A stretch of DNA of 64,000 bases from Pseudomonas duriflava (GTDB lineage: Bacteria; Pseudomonadota; Gammaproteobacteria; Pseudomonadales; Pseudomonadaceae). The position numbers were made by a program, and so were the translations under genes. Each line of letters opens with the position of its first letter. Within the stretch, counting starts at the first letter, position 1. The notes beneath the pieces were generated by a model. The model was not told where the DNA came from, did no database searches, and saw nothing but the letters and a program-made list of their open reading frames with translations. This document shows, piece by piece, positions 19,391-29,369 of this stretch. The DNA lies in the NCBI RefSeq assembly GCF_007830155.1, contig NZ_VLKY01000008.1:1-64000 (forward strand), read 5' to 3'.

Positions 19391-20004
19391 TACAGAACCC
19401 CCATCAAGTACACAACGGTAAACACGCAAATCCAGACGATGTCTAGGAAGTGCCAGAATAGGCTCAGGCACATTAAGCGGGTCTGGTTAGTTGCTGTCAG
19501 GCCTTTCTTTTGCACTTGCAACATCAGAACGGCCATCCAGATCAGGCCGGATGTTACGTGCAAGCCGTGAGTACCAACCAGCGTAAAGAAGGCTGACAAA
19601 AATGCACTACGCTGCGGAGTGTGACCAGCAGCAATAAGATGATAGAACTCATTGATTTCCATCACGATAAAGCCCAGGCCAAGCAGGAACGTTAGGCCCA
19701 GCCAACTTAGAACTTTGCTCTTTTCACCTTTATGTGCAGCAATCATGGCAAAGCCATAAGTGATACTGCTGAACAGCAAGAGGAAAGTTTCTACCAGAAC
19801 GTAGGGCAGTTCAAAAATCTCCTGCCCAGTCGGCCCGCCTGCAAAGCTACCGCTCAGAACTGCATAGGTTGCGAAAATAGTCGCAAACAAAATGCAGTCG
19901 GTCATCAGGTAGATCCAGAAGCCGAATACCGTCATGGATCCGGCGTCGTGGTGCCCATGCTCCTCAGCATGGGCAACGTGGTTATGAAGTACTTCGCTCG
20001 ACAT
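19390..20004 (-). CDS. cyoC: Cytochrome bo3 oxidase subunit III CyoC
   Basis: This 204 aa subunit has five predicted membrane helices and the heme-copper subunit III features [20 protein letters not shown] and [13 protein letters not shown]. It stabilises the oxidase and binds lipid. It starts 3 bp after the cyoB stop and is coupled to cyoD. Confidence 0.97.
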   Translation of the reverse strand: MSSEVLHNHVAHAEEHGHHDAGSMTVFGFWIYLMTDCILFATIFATYAVLSGSFAGGPTGQEIFELPYVLVETFLLLFSSITYGFAMIAAHKGEKSKVLSWLGLTFLLGLGFIVMEINEFYHLIAAGHTPQRSAFLSAFFTLVGTHGLHVTSGLIWMAVLMLQVQKKGLTATNQTRLMCLSLFWHFLDIVWICVFTVVYLMGVL

Positions 20005-20007
20005 AAA

Positions 20008-21984
20008 TTAAGCCTGATTCGCTAGTTTCTGAAGACGTTCGTTTTCGATACGTGCTACTTCGGCAGCTGGCACGTAGTAGTCGATGTCATCGTCATAGCT
20101 ACGGACAATGAATGTGATGATCATGCCTAGCGTACCCACGATGGCGAGCCACCAGATGTGCCAGATCAAGGCGAAACCGAGGGCTAAACTAAAGGCGCTG
20201 ATAATAAAGCCCACACCGGTATTACGCGGCATATGGATATCTTGGTAATCAGCAGCTTTGCGCTCAGCGATTCCTTTTTCCTTCGCACCCCAGTAGGCAT
20301 CGATATCATCAACAACTGGCTGATGAGCGAAGTTGTAGAAAGGTGGCGGCGAAGAAGTAGACCACTCCAGAGTACGGCCACCCCACGGGTCACCTGTAAC
20401 ATCCAGGTTCTTCTTGCGATCACGAATACTCACATAGAACTGAAGAAGCTGGAATGCGATGCCTAGACCAATGATAAGAGCACCTACTGCAGCTACGATT
20501 AGCCAAGCGTTCCAATCTGGGTTGTCATAGTGGTTCAGGCGGCGAGTCATACCCATAAAGCCCAGAACATACAACGGCATAAAGGCAACGTAGAAACCTA
20601 CCAGCCAGCACCAGAATGCATACTTGCCCAGCTTTTCATTCAGTGTGAAACCGAAGGCTTTCGGGAACCAGTAGGCTACGCCTGCAAAGTAACCGAAGAC
20701 CGCACCACCGATGATCACATTATGGAAGTGAGCGATCAGGAACAGGCTGTTGTGCAGAACAAAGTCGGCACCTGGTACAGCCAGCAGAACGCCTGTCATG
20801 CCACCAATGCTAAAGGTGATGATAAAGCCAATAGTCCACATCATCGGAGTGGTGAAGCGGATACGGCCTTTGTACATGGTGAAAAGCCAAGTAAAGATCT
20901 TAACACCGGTTGGAATGGCAATAATGGTTGTAGCAATACCAAAGAACGCGTTGACGTTGCCGCCTGAGCCCATGGTAAAGAAGTGGTGCAGCCATACAAC
21001 GAAGGACAGAACGGTAATAGCTACAGTTGCCCATACCATGGACACATAGCCAAACATACGCTTGCCGCTAAACGTAGAAGCAACTTCCGAGAACACACCG
21101 AAGGCCGGCAGGATAAGGATGTATACTTCTGGATGGCCCCAAGCCCAGATCAGGTTGACGTACATCATTGGGTTGCCACCAAGCTCGTTGGTGAAGAAGT
21201 GCATACCCAAATAGCGATCAAGCGTGAGCAGTGCCAAAGTAGCAGTCAGGATCGGGAACGCTGCAACGATCAATACGCTGGTGCACAATGCGTTCCAGGT
21301 AAAGATCGGCATACGCATGAGAGTCATGCCGGTAGTACGCATCTTCAGAATGGTAACAACGAAGTTAACACCCGTTAGAAGCGTACCCATCCCCGATATC
21401 TGTAGCGCCCATATGTAATAGTCGACACCGACACCTGGACTGTACTGAATTCCAGACAAGGGCGGATAGGCAACCCAACCTGTAGCGGCAAACTCACCTA
21501 CAGCCAAAGATAGGTTCATGAGTATGACGCCCACTACGAACAGCCAGAAGCTGAGCGAGTTCAGGAACGGGAATGCTACGTCGCGAGCACCGATTTGCAG
21601 CGGTACTACAACGTTCATCAAGCCCGCTACAAGCGGCATTGCTACGAAGAAGATCATGATCACGCCGTGAGCCGTGAAGATCTGATCGTAATGATGAGGG
21701 GGCAGATATCCTTCAGCCCCTGTACCAGCAATTGCCTGCTGGGCACGCATCATGATGGCGTCAGAGAAGCCGCGAAGCAGCATAATCATCGCAACGATGA
21801 TGTACATGACACCGATTTTCTTATGGTCAACGGATGTAATCCATTCTGACCATAGATAGCCCCATTTCTTGAAATAGGTTAGGGCGATAAATAGAGCCAA
21901 ACCACCCAGAATCATGGCGCCGACTGCACCTACGATAATCGGCTCATGATAAGGAATGTCTGCGAGACTTAATTTTCCAAACAT
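20008..21984 (-). CDS. cyoB: Cytochrome bo3 ubiquinol oxidase subunit I CyoB
   Basis: Subunit I is the catalytic core. It holds heme b, heme o3 and CuB, reduces O2 to water and pumps protons. The 658 aa sequence shows [15 protein letters not shown] (the His-Tyr crosslink pair), the CuB histidines in WLHHFFTMG, and HFHNVIIGG for the heme axial ligands. About 14-15 membrane helices are expected. Length is typical (about 660). It lies 3 bp after cyoA. Confidence 0.98.
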   Translation of the reverse strand: MFGKLSLADIPYHEPIIVGAVGAMILGGLALFIALTYFKKWGYLWSEWITSVDHKKIGVMYIIVAMIMLLRGFSDAIMMRAQQAIAGTGAEGYLPPHHYDQIFTAHGVIMIFFVAMPLVAGLMNVVVPLQIGARDVAFPFLNSLSFWLFVVGVILMNLSLAVGEFAATGWVAYPPLSGIQYSPGVGVDYYIWALQISGMGTLLTGVNFVVTILKMRTTGMTLMRMPIFTWNALCTSVLIVAAFPILTATLALLTLDRYLGMHFFTNELGGNPMMYVNLIWAWGHPEVYILILPAFGVFSEVASTFSGKRMFGYVSMVWATVAITVLSFVVWLHHFFTMGSGGNVNAFFGIATTIIAIPTGVKIFTWLFTMYKGRIRFTTPMMWTIGFIITFSIGGMTGVLLAVPGADFVLHNSLFLIAHFHNVIIGGAVFGYFAGVAYWFPKAFGFTLNEKLGKYAFWCWLVGFYVAFMPLYVLGFMGMTRRLNHYDNPDWNAWLIVAAVGALIIGLGIAFQLLQFYVSIRDRKKNLDVTGDPWGGRTLEWSTSSPPPFYNFAHQPVVDDIDAYWGAKEKGIAERKAADYQDIHMPRNTGVGFIISAFSLALGFALIWHIWWLAIVGTLGMIITFIVRSYDDDIDYYVPAAEVARIENERLQKLANQA

Positions 21985-21987
21985 TTT

Positions 21988-22905
21988 TTACTCCGCGGCA
22001 CCGTCGTGCGCACCTTTATGCATTGCCTGATCCATAACCTGATCTACACGCTTGCTGTAGTCTCCCTTCAAGTACTTATCGATGATGTCCTGGAAAAGGT
22101 GAGGAGCAACGGACGAGTAGTACTCAATAGGATGCTTCTCGCTGGGTTTGGCAACATCGGCATAGACTTGGTGTTCAAGAGTCTTTGGCGAGGTTTTAAC
22201 CTTTTCTACCCAAGCGTTGAAGTTTTCGTCAGTCATTGAGTGAGCAATGAACTTCATGTCAGAGAAGCCCGCGCCGCTGTAGTTGGCCGAACCGCCGCCA
22301 AATTCACCGGTTTCATGAGCAAGCAAATGAAGCTGGGTTTGCATACCGCCCATGGCATAAACCATGCTGCCCAAAGCGGGAATGAAAAGGGTGTTCATGA
22401 CCGTATCCGAAGTAATTCGGAAGTTCACCGGCGTATTGGCTGGGAAAGCAATTTCGTTAATCGTTGCAATGCCCTGCTCCGGATAGATGAACAACCACTT
22501 CCAGTCCAGCGCTACAGCTTCGATCGTGATTGGCTTCACATCCGAATCAAGCGGTCTGAACGGATCCAGCGAATGGCTGGTCTTCCAGATCAGTACAGCT
22601 AGAAAGGCCACGATAACGAGCGGTACGCCCCATACCACGACTTCGATCTTCGTCGAGTGGGCCCAGTTGGGCGCGTACTCGGCGTCTTTATTCGAGGCGC
22701 GATACTTGATGGAGAAAAGAATGGCCATGACGATGACGGGAATGACCACAATCAACATCAAGCCAAAGGCAGTTAATATTAGATGCTTCTCTTCTAGCCC
22801 TACTGGACCTTTAGGATCTAAAAGCGTCATGTCACAACCACTGAGCAAACCAGTGGCAGCTAAAGCCAATAGGCTGGAAAAAATACTATGTTTCTTTTTT
22901 CTCAT
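21988..22905 (-). CDS. cyoA: Cytochrome bo3 oxidase subunit II CyoA, lipoprotein
   Basis: The 305 aa subunit II is a lipoprotein with lipobox LLSGC (Cys24), followed by two membrane helices and a periplasmic cupredoxin domain. As in quinol oxidases, the CuA ligand set of cytochrome c oxidases is absent. Blocks EAVALDWKWLFIYPEQGIAT and FIPALGSMVYAMGGMQTQL are diagnostic. It is the first gene of cyoABCDE. Its first codons (Met-Arg-Lys-Lys-Lys) make an A-rich run with AAAAAGAA, a possible Hfq/Crc target; Crc control of cyo is known in Pseudomonas putida. Confidence 0.97.
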   Translation of the reverse strand: MRKKKHSIFSSLLALAATGLLSGCDMTLLDPKGPVGLEEKHLILTAFGLMLIVVIPVIVMAILFSIKYRASNKDAEYAPNWAHSTKIEVVVWGVPLVIVAFLAVLIWKTSHSLDPFRPLDSDVKPITIEAVALDWKWLFIYPEQGIATINEIAFPANTPVNFRITSDTVMNTLFIPALGSMVYAMGGMQTQLHLLAHETGEFGGGSANYSGAGFSDMKFIAHSMTDENFNAWVEKVKTSPKTLEHQVYADVAKPSEKHPIEYYSSVAPHLFQDIIDKYLKGDYSKRVDQVMDQAMHKGAHDGAAE

Positions 22906-23992
22906 CTCACGACCTCGGTAGAGGGGGCATTCTTCGTTTCAGGGGAATAGCCAGTCGTTGGTATCGTCACCTTGCGGCGCAGGTGCAGAAGTAGGTCAGG
23001 CTGATGAAGCTTTGGTGTCGCGGTCTTTACAGGCGCGGCAATAACGACAAAAAGCGTTATTGAGCTACATGTAAAGATATGTTACGACTGAAATCCATTC
23101 GAGCCAAGCATGGATCCGCCTTGCGCCTAAGTCTGGATAGCACGTTTCACCAGTCCTCCTTACCTAGCCAACACGTTAGGATATGGCTGTGTGGGGCCTT
23201 GATTTAGAGGTCGATCTACTCTGAAGAAACTTGGTTCTTTCAGACAATCGGATTCATCAGACGTCTTGAACACGATGCAGCTTCAACATCCGGGAGGGGT
23301 GTAAAACCTCATACCCCGACAGTTTGGACGAAAAAGCGGCATATACCAGGCCGTTTCGATGAATGCGATAAAGTGCAGATACGCTAAGGGGCAGTATCCG
23401 GACCGACTTTGCTTGCCTGGCGCGACTTGTAACATTGATCAAGAGACGGAGTGCCGATGAAGCGTAGTCACAACTCACAGAGAAGCATGACTAATTGCAA
23501 GGGCAAGCATTAACTCGACATTGAACTGTTTCGAAGCACGCCTTAATGGCCGTGCGCAGTTTAAGTTTATCCTAGGTCGGAGTCCATCATTGAGTAGCCT
23601 AAAAGCGCTTTGAAAACTCTTCTAACCTATTGATTTATATAACCTGCTTCAATATGTCGCAGTTGTGTTTCAGGAAGGTTCTAAGTTTAGCCGTTGACAA
23701 GGCCGTTTGGCTTGTAAAAGACAATCGAGTTTTCAAGGATATAGTGAAATCTACCTCTTATTGTTGCATGTTATGTACAAATGTTTCGCCGTTTAAGTAT
23801 GTAATTTTATACATGAGGCTCACTTGATTTGAATGACAGGAGCTTGGGTGTATCTCGCTTTTGATTTTTATGCTGATTATTTAGGGATGAAAATATTTCT
23901 GAATGAGGTTGCAGCCCAATTACTACATGCGGAACGTAGGCTGCATGACTCTGGGTATTGCTGAGCGTAGCCTGCTCAGTTAAGAAAAGCCC
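22906..23992. other. Long intergenic region upstream of cyoA
   Basis: About 1.1 kb separates cyoA from the oxidoreductase gene, whose 3' end faces it. The cyo promoter must lie in the first part. From about 23,560 onward the DNA is clearly more AT-rich than its surroundings. Short frames at 23257-23478 (minus) and 23630-23827 (plus) have no domain or ribosome site and look like chance. I see no tRNA, insertion element or clear gene remnant. Confidence 0.55.
23833..23964 (+). CDS. Possible 43-residue small ORF
   Basis: An ATG at 23833 opens a 43-codon frame with a well-mixed composition: MTGAWVYLAFDFYADYLG, then LNEVAAQLLHAERRLHDSGY. The second half could form an amphipathic helix. There is no strong ribosome binding site and I do not recognise a family. 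It could be chance in AT-rich DNA. Confidence 0.2.
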   Translation: MTGAWVYLAFDFYADYLGMKIFLNEVAAQLLHAERRLHDSGYC

Positions 23993-24610
23993 TTAGGCTT
24001 GAGTACCTAATTTCTCTATATCCTGTAGCCAGCGTAGGCGTTGTTCTTCTTCACTAGCGCGAACAGGAGCCAATTCGAGCTGGTGATTGATTGTAATACC
24101 GCAGGCATCGAGAATTTCGCGCATCATCAGGCGATGGGGTGAGAGTCCTCGCAGGCGTTTCCATGGGGTCGGCAAACTGTCAGCCGTCATGATCAGGTCT
24201 GCCGTGCGGCCCGTCAGAAGTTGTTCGCCACCCCAGGTCTGATCGCGGTAAGCAAAGGCAAAGCCTGGAAGAAACACACGTTCGATAAAGCCGCTCAGCA
24301 AGGCAGGCAATCCGCTCCACCAGATGGGATACACAAACACTAAATGCTCAGCCCAATGAATTTGTCGCTGTGCGTCCAGCAGGTCGTCTTCCAAAAGCTG
24401 GCTCTGATCAAATCCCTGACGTAGTACAGGGTCAAACGTCATTTCGCCTAACTTCAGCTCTCTTACTATATGATTTTGTTGACGAGCACCTTGTATGTAG
24501 GCTGCGCACAAGGCCTGACAGAAGCTATCGTTTTTAGGATTGCCGTACACCACTAGAATGCGTTTACCGTCACCTTCTAGTGGTGTGGCGCCAGACCTTA
24601 CTTCAGCCAT
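23993..24610 (-). CDS. Flavodoxin-fold NAD(P)H oxidoreductase (NQO1/KefF-like)
   Basis: A 205 aa FMN or FAD-binding reductase. It starts with the flavodoxin-like strand-loop [19 protein letters not shown] and contains the family block [28 protein letters not shown] (residues about 92-119). Members transfer two electrons from NAD(P)H to quinones and protect against redox cycling. The start overlaps the fumC stop by 8 bp, so it is translated from the fumC transcript. I recall a similar oxidoreductase after fumC in P. aeruginosa. The substrate is unknown. Confidence 0.88.
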   Translation of the reverse strand: MAEVRSGATPLEGDGKRILVVYGNPKNDSFCQALCAAYIQGARQQNHIVRELKLGEMTFDPVLRQGFDQSQLLEDDLLDAQRQIHWAEHLVFVYPIWWSGLPALLSGFIERVFLPGFAFAYRDQTWGGEQLLTGRTADLIMTADSLPTPWKRLRGLSPHRLMMREILDACGITINHQLELAPVRASEEEQRLRWLQDIEKLGTQA

Positions 24611-25997
24611 GACTCCCGGCCTCCAGCATGGATTCTGGCCTTACCCATTCATCGAATTGCTCTTCGGTTAGGTGTCCTAGCTCCAGGGCGGCTGCTCGCA
24701 GAGTCTTATTTTCCGCATAGGCTTTTTTAGCAATCTCTGCCGCCTTGTCATAACCAATATGGGGGTTGAGAGCAGTGACGAGCATTAGGCCCTGCTCTAA
24801 GTGAGCGGCCATTTTGTTGGCATCCGGCTCCATACCAGCCACGCAATGCTTATTGAAGTTGCGACAACCGTCAGCCAGAAGTCGAATCGATTCAAGAATG
24901 TTATAAGCAATGACGGGCTTAAAGACATTGAGCTGGAGGTGGCCTTGGCTGGCAGCAAAGGTGATAGTGGTGTCGTTACCCATGACCTGACAGGCCAGCA
25001 TAGTCAGCGCCTCGGCCTGGGTTGGATTGACCTTGCCGGGCATAATAGAGCTGCCGGGCTCATTGGCAGGTAATCGGACTTCAGCCAGACCAGCCCTCGG
25101 GCCGGAGCCAAGGAGTCGTAAGTCATTGCCGATCTTCATGAGTGCTACGGCCAAGGTTTTCAGGGCGCCAGATAGAGCCGTGAGCGGTTCGTGTCCCGCC
25201 AGGGCAGCAAACTTGTTGGGTGCCGTTACAAAGGGCAGGCCAGTAAGCTCTGCCAGTTCATGAGCAATTGCCTCATCGAATCCCTTCGGGGAATTCAGCC
25301 CAGTCCCCACTGCTGTACCTCCCTGGGCCAGTTCATAGATGGCGGGAACAGTCGCCCGGATAGCGCTTTCAGCAATATCCAATTGTGCGACATAAGCTGA
25401 GATTTCTTGACCAAACGTGATGGGGGTGGCGTCCATCATGTGCGTCCGGCCCGTCTTTACCAAGGTCATATACCGTGCAGCCTGTTGCGCCAGTCCGCCT
25501 CGTAGTTCGGCGATAGCTGGCAGTAGGTCGCTATGGACAGCTTGGGCCGTAGCAATATGCATGGCGGTTGGGAAGCAGTCATTCGAGCTTTGCCCGCGAT
25601 TTACATGATCGTTAGGATGAACAGGCTTCTTGCCGCCTTTGCCTTGGCCGGCCAGTTCATTGGCTCGCCCGGCAATAACCTCATTGACGTTCATGTTGCT
25701 TTGGGTACCGCTACCGGTCTGCCAAACGACTAATGGAAATTGATTGTCGTGGCGACCCTCAAGAATTTCAGTGCTGGACTGTTCTATTAGTTCAGCCACT
25801 TCGGCAGGTAATTCACCCAGGCGGAGATTGACGCGGGCAGCCGCTTTTTTGATGAGAGCAAGCGCATGGACAATGGCTAACGGCATACGCTGTTCACCAA
25901 TAGCGAAATTTTCTAGGGAACGTTGGGTTTGCGCGCCCCAGTAGGCGTTTTCGTCTACCTCGACGGGGCCCAGGCTGTCGGTTTCGGTGCGGCTCAT
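24603..25997 (-). CDS. fumC: Class II fumarate hydratase FumC
   Basis: FumC interconverts fumarate and L-malate in the TCA cycle. It is the iron-free, oxidant-resistant form. The 464 aa protein has the superfamily signature [11 protein letters not shown], the catalytic [16 protein letters not shown] block and [14 protein letters not shown]. The ATG at 25997 follows GGAG and gives [14 protein letters not shown], the normal N-terminus; a longer frame adds 23 unrelated residues. It heads a two-gene unit with the oxidoreductase and is divergent from the DUF2059 gene. Confidence 0.96.
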   Translation of the reverse strand: MSRTETDSLGPVEVDENAYWGAQTQRSLENFAIGEQRMPLAIVHALALIKKAAARVNLRLGELPAEVAELIEQSSTEILEGRHDNQFPLVVWQTGSGTQSNMNVNEVIAGRANELAGQGKGGKKPVHPNDHVNRGQSSNDCFPTAMHIATAQAVHSDLLPAIAELRGGLAQQAARYMTLVKTGRTHMMDATPITFGQEISAYVAQLDIAESAIRATVPAIYELAQGGTAVGTGLNSPKGFDEAIAHELAELTGLPFVTAPNKFAALAGHEPLTALSGALKTLAVALMKIGNDLRLLGSGPRAGLAEVRLPANEPGSSIMPGKVNPTQAEALTMLACQVMGNDTTITFAASQGHLQLNVFKPVIAYNILESIRLLADGCRNFNKHCVAGMEPDANKMAAHLEQGLMLVTALNPHIGYDKAAEIAKKAYAENKTLRAAALELGHLTEEQFDEWVRPESMLEAGSHG

Positions 25998-26295
25998 GGC
26001 GTTCTCCACAAATTTATTGGATAGGCCCGGCTGAAAGTAGCGGTGAAGGCGTGAAAACGCCTGCAAGGCAGTCTCGAAGAAACGCCGGGTAAAGGAACCT
26101 TGTCAGCGGTTAGTCTGCTTTCAGTCGGCGGGGTTCCAGGCCTTTTTTGACCCTGTAACGCAAGGAAGCGGCGCCGTATATGGAGTTTTAAGCCTGAAGC
26201 TTGTCTGAACGAAAGCCGGATTTGGGTTGAGCTAAGCAAAACGTCACGGGCAGAATGCAGACCTTTATCCAAAATGAATGTTGAAAGGACATGCG

Positions 26296-26823
26296 ATGAA
26301 GACTTTTCGAGCGCTTTGTACCGCAGCCGTGTTATCCGGGGTTAGTAGCCTCGCCATGGCCGATGCGGCCAGCCATGCGGCAGAGGCCGAGCGCTTTCTG
26401 AAGCTGGCCAACGCCGATAAACTTACTACGCCAGTCTATGCTCAGGTGCATGAGTTGTTTGGTCAACATTTTGCTCAGGCCAAGGCGCCTGGCAAGCAGG
26501 CCGTATTAGAGAGCTATGTGGCTCGTGCCAATACGGCCTTGGATAAATCCATCGGCTGGGAGCAGATCAAGCCTGAGATGGTGAAGCTTTATACGCAGAA
26601 CTTTACCGAGGACGAGTTGGAAGACCTCATCAAGTTCTATCAGTCGCCGCTCGGTAAAAAGATGATGACTACTTTGCCTCAACTTTCTGTACAGTCGTCT
26701 CAGATTGCCCAGGCTAAACTTGAGCAGGCCGTGCCGCAGGTTAATAAATTGCTGGCTGATATGGACAAGGAGCTCGGGGTTAAGCCACCGGCGGCACCTC
26801 AGGGCACCAGTCCGAAGAAGTAA
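26296..26823 (+). CDS. Exported DUF2059 protein
   Basis: A 175 aa secreted protein. The signal peptide (MKTFRALCTAAVLSGVSSLA, cleavage near AMADA) is followed by a helical DUF2059 domain with the typical block LYTQNFTEDELEDLIKFYQS and PLGKKMM. The C-terminal tail is Pro/Lys-rich. Function is unknown; it is probably periplasmic. The ATG at 26296 has AAAGGA 7 bases upstream. It lies 14 bp before bolA and probably shares its transcript. Confidence 0.85.
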   Translation: MKTFRALCTAAVLSGVSSLAMADAASHAAEAERFLKLANADKLTTPVYAQVHELFGQHFAQAKAPGKQAVLESYVARANTALDKSIGWEQIKPEMVKLYTQNFTEDELEDLIKFYQSPLGKKMMTTLPQLSVQSSQIAQAKLEQAVPQVNKLLADMDKELGVKPPAAPQGTSPKK

Positions 26824-26837
26824 TTCGGAGTTTTATC

Positions 26838-27152
26838 ATGAGTATGCGTGACCGTATTCTATCAACCTTGAATCTCCTGCAGCCTCAGCATCTTGAGGTG
26901 CATGACGAAAGTCATATGCATAGTCGTGGCCAGGAAACGCACTACAAGGCCGTTGTAGTCAGCGAGCAGTTCGAGGGGCTGAATGCGGTCAAGCGTCACC
27001 AGAAAATCTACGGTGCGTTGGGGGGGCTTATGGGAGAGTTCCATGCGCTGGCCTTGCATACGTACACTCCTGATGAGTGGGCCAGACAAGGAGGGGCCCC
27101 TGAGTCACCTACCTGCCGAGGTGGTAGCAAGCATGACGGCGTTCATGATTAA
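26838..27152 (+). CDS. bolA: BolA family protein
   Basis: BolA works with monothiol glutaredoxins in iron-sulfur handling and also acts as a stress and morphology regulator. The 104 aa protein has the conserved HxxH-type block HLEVHDESHMHSRGQETHYK and the helix LNAVKRHQKIYGALGGLM ending in FHALALHTYTPDEW. It follows the DUF2059 gene by 14 bp. A small hairpin ends the unit before trhO. Confidence 0.94.
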   Translation: MSMRDRILSTLNLLQPQHLEVHDESHMHSRGQETHYKAVVVSEQFEGLNAVKRHQKIYGALGGLMGEFHALALHTYTPDEWARQGGAPESPTCRGGSKHDGVHD

Positions 27153-27221
27153 ACGCGAAATGCCACCATTCGCTTAAAGGCGCTACCCAAGCGCCTGTCG
27201 CTTGCTTAAACTTGTAAGACC

Positions 27222-27245
27222 AGCGCCGGCTCTCTTGCCGGCGTT
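27222..27245 (+). terminator. Hairpin after bolA
   Basis: CGCCGGC (27224-27230) pairs with GCCGGCG (27237-27243) over a 6-base loop, followed by TTGT. It is short and the T-run is weak, so partial termination is likely. Confidence 0.6.
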
Positions 27246-27295
27246 GTCGTATCAATCGGTCCGTCCTTTGCGAGGGCGACTACTGGAGAAGAGAC

Positions 27296-28246
27296 ATGAC
27301 TCAAAAAATCGTCGTAGCGGCGTTATACAAATTCGTCACGCTCAACGATTACATTGCCCTGCGCGACCCACTTTTGGATGTTCTAGTACAGAACGACATC
27401 AAGGGCACGCTATTGCTGGCAAAAGAGGGTATCAACGGCACGATTTCCGGCACGCGTGCGGGAATTGATGCGGTGCTAGCCCATCTGAAATCCGATGCCC
27501 GGCTGGTCGATCTTGATCACAAGGAATCCTATTGCGATGAGCAACCGTTCTATCGCACCAAGGTAAAATTGAAGAAGGAAATTGTCACGCTTGGTGTACC
27601 AGGGGTTGATCCCAATGAGAAGGTAGGTACCTACGTGGAGCCTAAGAACTGGAACGCCTTGATTTCTGATCCGGAGGTGCTGGTCATCGATACCCGGAAT
27701 GACTACGAGGTCAGTATCGGTACTTTCACTCATGCTATCGATCCGAAAACGAAGTCGTTCCGCGAGTTTCCTGAGTATGTACGCCAGCACTTCGATCCGA
27801 CCCGGCATAAGAAGGTGGCTATGTTCTGCACGGGCGGTATCCGGTGCGAAAAGGCTTCAAGTTTTATGCTTAACGAGGGCTTCGAGGAAGTCTTTCATCT
27901 CAAGGGCGGTATCCTCAAGTACCTAGAGGAAGTGCCCCAGGAAGAAAGCCTCTGGCAAGGAGACTGTTTCGTGTTCGATAACCGGGTGACAGTGCGTCAT
28001 GATCTGAGCGAAGGCGAGTATGATCAGTGTCACGCCTGCCGGACGCCGGTTTCGACAGAGGATCGAACGTCACCTCATTTCGTTCCGGGCATTAGCTGCC
28101 CGCACTGTTGGGACTCGCTTCCGGAAAAGACTCGGGCAAGTGCACGTGAGCGGCAGAAGCAGATTGATCTGGCTAAAATGCGCAACCAGCCTCATCCCTT
28201 AGGAAGAGATCTTCGACAGAGCCAGAAAGCTTCGCAGGAGGCATAA
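27296..28246 (+). CDS. trhO: tRNA uridine(34) hydroxylase TrhO (rhodanese family)
   Basis: TrhO uses O2 to hydroxylate uridine 34 to ho5U, the precursor that CmoA and CmoB (also in this window) turn into cmo5U. The 316 aa protein has an N-terminal UPF0176 domain and a rhodanese domain with the active loop [11 protein letters not shown] (Cys178, Cys184). A C-terminal Cys-rich part follows, with CHAC and CPHC pairs that probably bind zinc. The start has GAGAAGAGAC just upstream. It lies 5 bp before the DsbA-family gene, so the two form an operon. Confidence 0.95.
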   Translation: MTQKIVVAALYKFVTLNDYIALRDPLLDVLVQNDIKGTLLLAKEGINGTISGTRAGIDAVLAHLKSDARLVDLDHKESYCDEQPFYRTKVKLKKEIVTLGVPGVDPNEKVGTYVEPKNWNALISDPEVLVIDTRNDYEVSIGTFTHAIDPKTKSFREFPEYVRQHFDPTRHKKVAMFCTGGIRCEKASSFMLNEGFEEVFHLKGGILKYLEEVPQEESLWQGDCFVFDNRVTVRHDLSEGEYDQCHACRTPVSTEDRTSPHFVPGISCPHCWDSLPEKTRASARERQKQIDLAKMRNQPHPLGRDLRQSQKASQEA

Positions 28247-28251
28247 CCAAG

Positions 28252-28893
28252 ATGAACGCGCGCTTGCTCTATGTGATGGATCCAATGTGTTCCTGGTGCT
28301 GGGGCTTCGCGCCGGTTGTCGAGGCGTTGGCTAACCAGGCGAGCGCCTATGGGGTCTCCCTGCATCTGGTGGTAGGTGGATTGCGACATGAGCGAGCTGC
28401 CCTGGAGCCGGCAGCTCGTTCTCGTGCCTTGTCTTATTGGCAGGCCGTAGAGGAAACGACAGGCCAGCAGTTTAATATTGAAAATGCTCTGCCTGAGGGA
28501 TTCGTCTACAACACGGAGCCCGCTTGCCGGGCATTGGTAACGGCTCGTCTGCTGGACGAGTCCAGCGTTTGGCCACTAGCCCTGTTGATTCAGCACGCTT
28601 TCTATGTTGAAGGCCGGGATGTAACCCAGCCGTCTGTTTTAGTGGAGTTGGCCGAGTCGGTTGGTTTACCGCGGATCGAATTTGCCCCTGTTTTTGATTC
28701 GAACGAAGCGAGTCTAGCTACCCAGGCAGACTTTGAATGGGCCTTGAACTTAGGCATAGCAGGGTTTCCTACTCTATTAGCGGAGAGGGATGGACAGCTT
28801 GTGCTAGTAACCAATGGCTATCAGCCTCTGGAAACGTTGTCCGAATTGTTGAACCACTGGCTTGTCCGGGGCGTACAAATCTCTTCTGATTAA
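28252..28893 (+). CDS. DsbA-family thioredoxin-fold protein (CSWC)
   Basis: A 213 aa cytosolic protein (no signal peptide) with a thioredoxin-fold start, LLYVMDPMCSWCWGFAPVVE, in which Cys13 and Cys16 form a CxxC redox pair. The end block LGIAGFPTLLAERDGQLVLV contains the cis-Pro loop. It resembles the FrnE/HCCA-isomerase group of DsbA proteins. It probably handles thiol-disulfide exchange or glutathione chemistry; the partner is unknown. It lies 5 bp after trhO. Confidence 0.88.
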   Translation: MNARLLYVMDPMCSWCWGFAPVVEALANQASAYGVSLHLVVGGLRHERAALEPAARSRALSYWQAVEETTGQQFNIENALPEGFVYNTEPACRALVTARLLDESSVWPLALLIQHAFYVEGRDVTQPSVLVELAESVGLPRIEFAPVFDSNEASLATQADFEWALNLGIAGFPTLLAERDGQLVLVTNGYQPLETLSELLNHWLVRGVQISSD

Positions 28894-28947
28894 ACCCTTT
28901 GTCAGCACGAGGGGTCCAAACCATATTCTTATCTTGGCAGTACCCCA

Positions 28948-29361
28948 ATGCTTGTTATATCCAATACCGTGACCTTACCTGATGCCGAAATTGAACTGAC
29001 AGCTGTTCGAGCTCAGGGCGCCGGTGGGCAGAACGTTAATAAGGTTTCTAGCGCAGTTCATTTGCGCTTCGATATTCCAGCGTCCTCTCTGCCTGACTTC
29101 TATAAGGAAAAATTGTTGACCTTGCGGGATTCACGCATTACCCGTGAGGGTGTCATTGTGATCAAAGCCCAACAGTTTCGTACTCAGGAGCAGAACAGGG
29201 AGGATGCGTTAGAGCGGCTGGTAGAGCTTATTCGTAGCGCTACTTATGTTCAGAAGGTGCGTCGTCCTACTCAGCCTACACTAGGGTCGAAGCGTCGCCG
29301 GGTGGAAAACAAGGTTCGGCGGAGCGCGATCAAGGCCGGGCGTGGGCGTATCGACCTCTGA
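28948..29361 (+). CDS. arfB: Ribosome rescue peptidyl-tRNA hydrolase ArfB
   Basis: ArfB frees ribosomes stalled on broken mRNA by hydrolysing the peptidyl-tRNA. The 137 aa protein has the class I release factor loop RAQGAGGQNVNKVSSAV with GGQ at 26-28. A basic C-terminal tail (KRRRVENKVRRSAIKAGRGR) enters the empty mRNA channel. It follows the DsbA-like gene by about 54 bp and converges on the LysR gene with an 8 bp gap. Confidence 0.95.
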   Translation: MLVISNTVTLPDAEIELTAVRAQGAGGQNVNKVSSAVHLRFDIPASSLPDFYKEKLLTLRDSRITREGVIVIKAQQFRTQEQNREDALERLVELIRSATYVQKVRRPTQPTLGSKRRRVENKVRRSAIKAGRGRIDL

Positions 29362-29369
29362 GACAGACT

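Noticed and set aside
20530-21378. Several long plus-strand frames opposite cyoB
   Set aside because: cyoB is unmistakable on the minus strand. The opposing frames have skewed composition and no ribosome sites.
22891-22900. A-rich run in the first codons of cyoA as a firm Crc site
   Set aside because: It contains AAAAAGAA, but Lys codons alone produce such runs, so I only mention it in the cyoA entry.
23435-23442. TTGATCAA palindrome as an Anr/Fnr box for cyo
   Set aside because: Anr sites need TTGAT-N4-ATCAA. Here the half-sites overlap with no spacer.
23257-23478. 73-codon minus-strand frame upstream of cyoA
   Set aside because: No signal, domain or ribosome site; composition not convincing.
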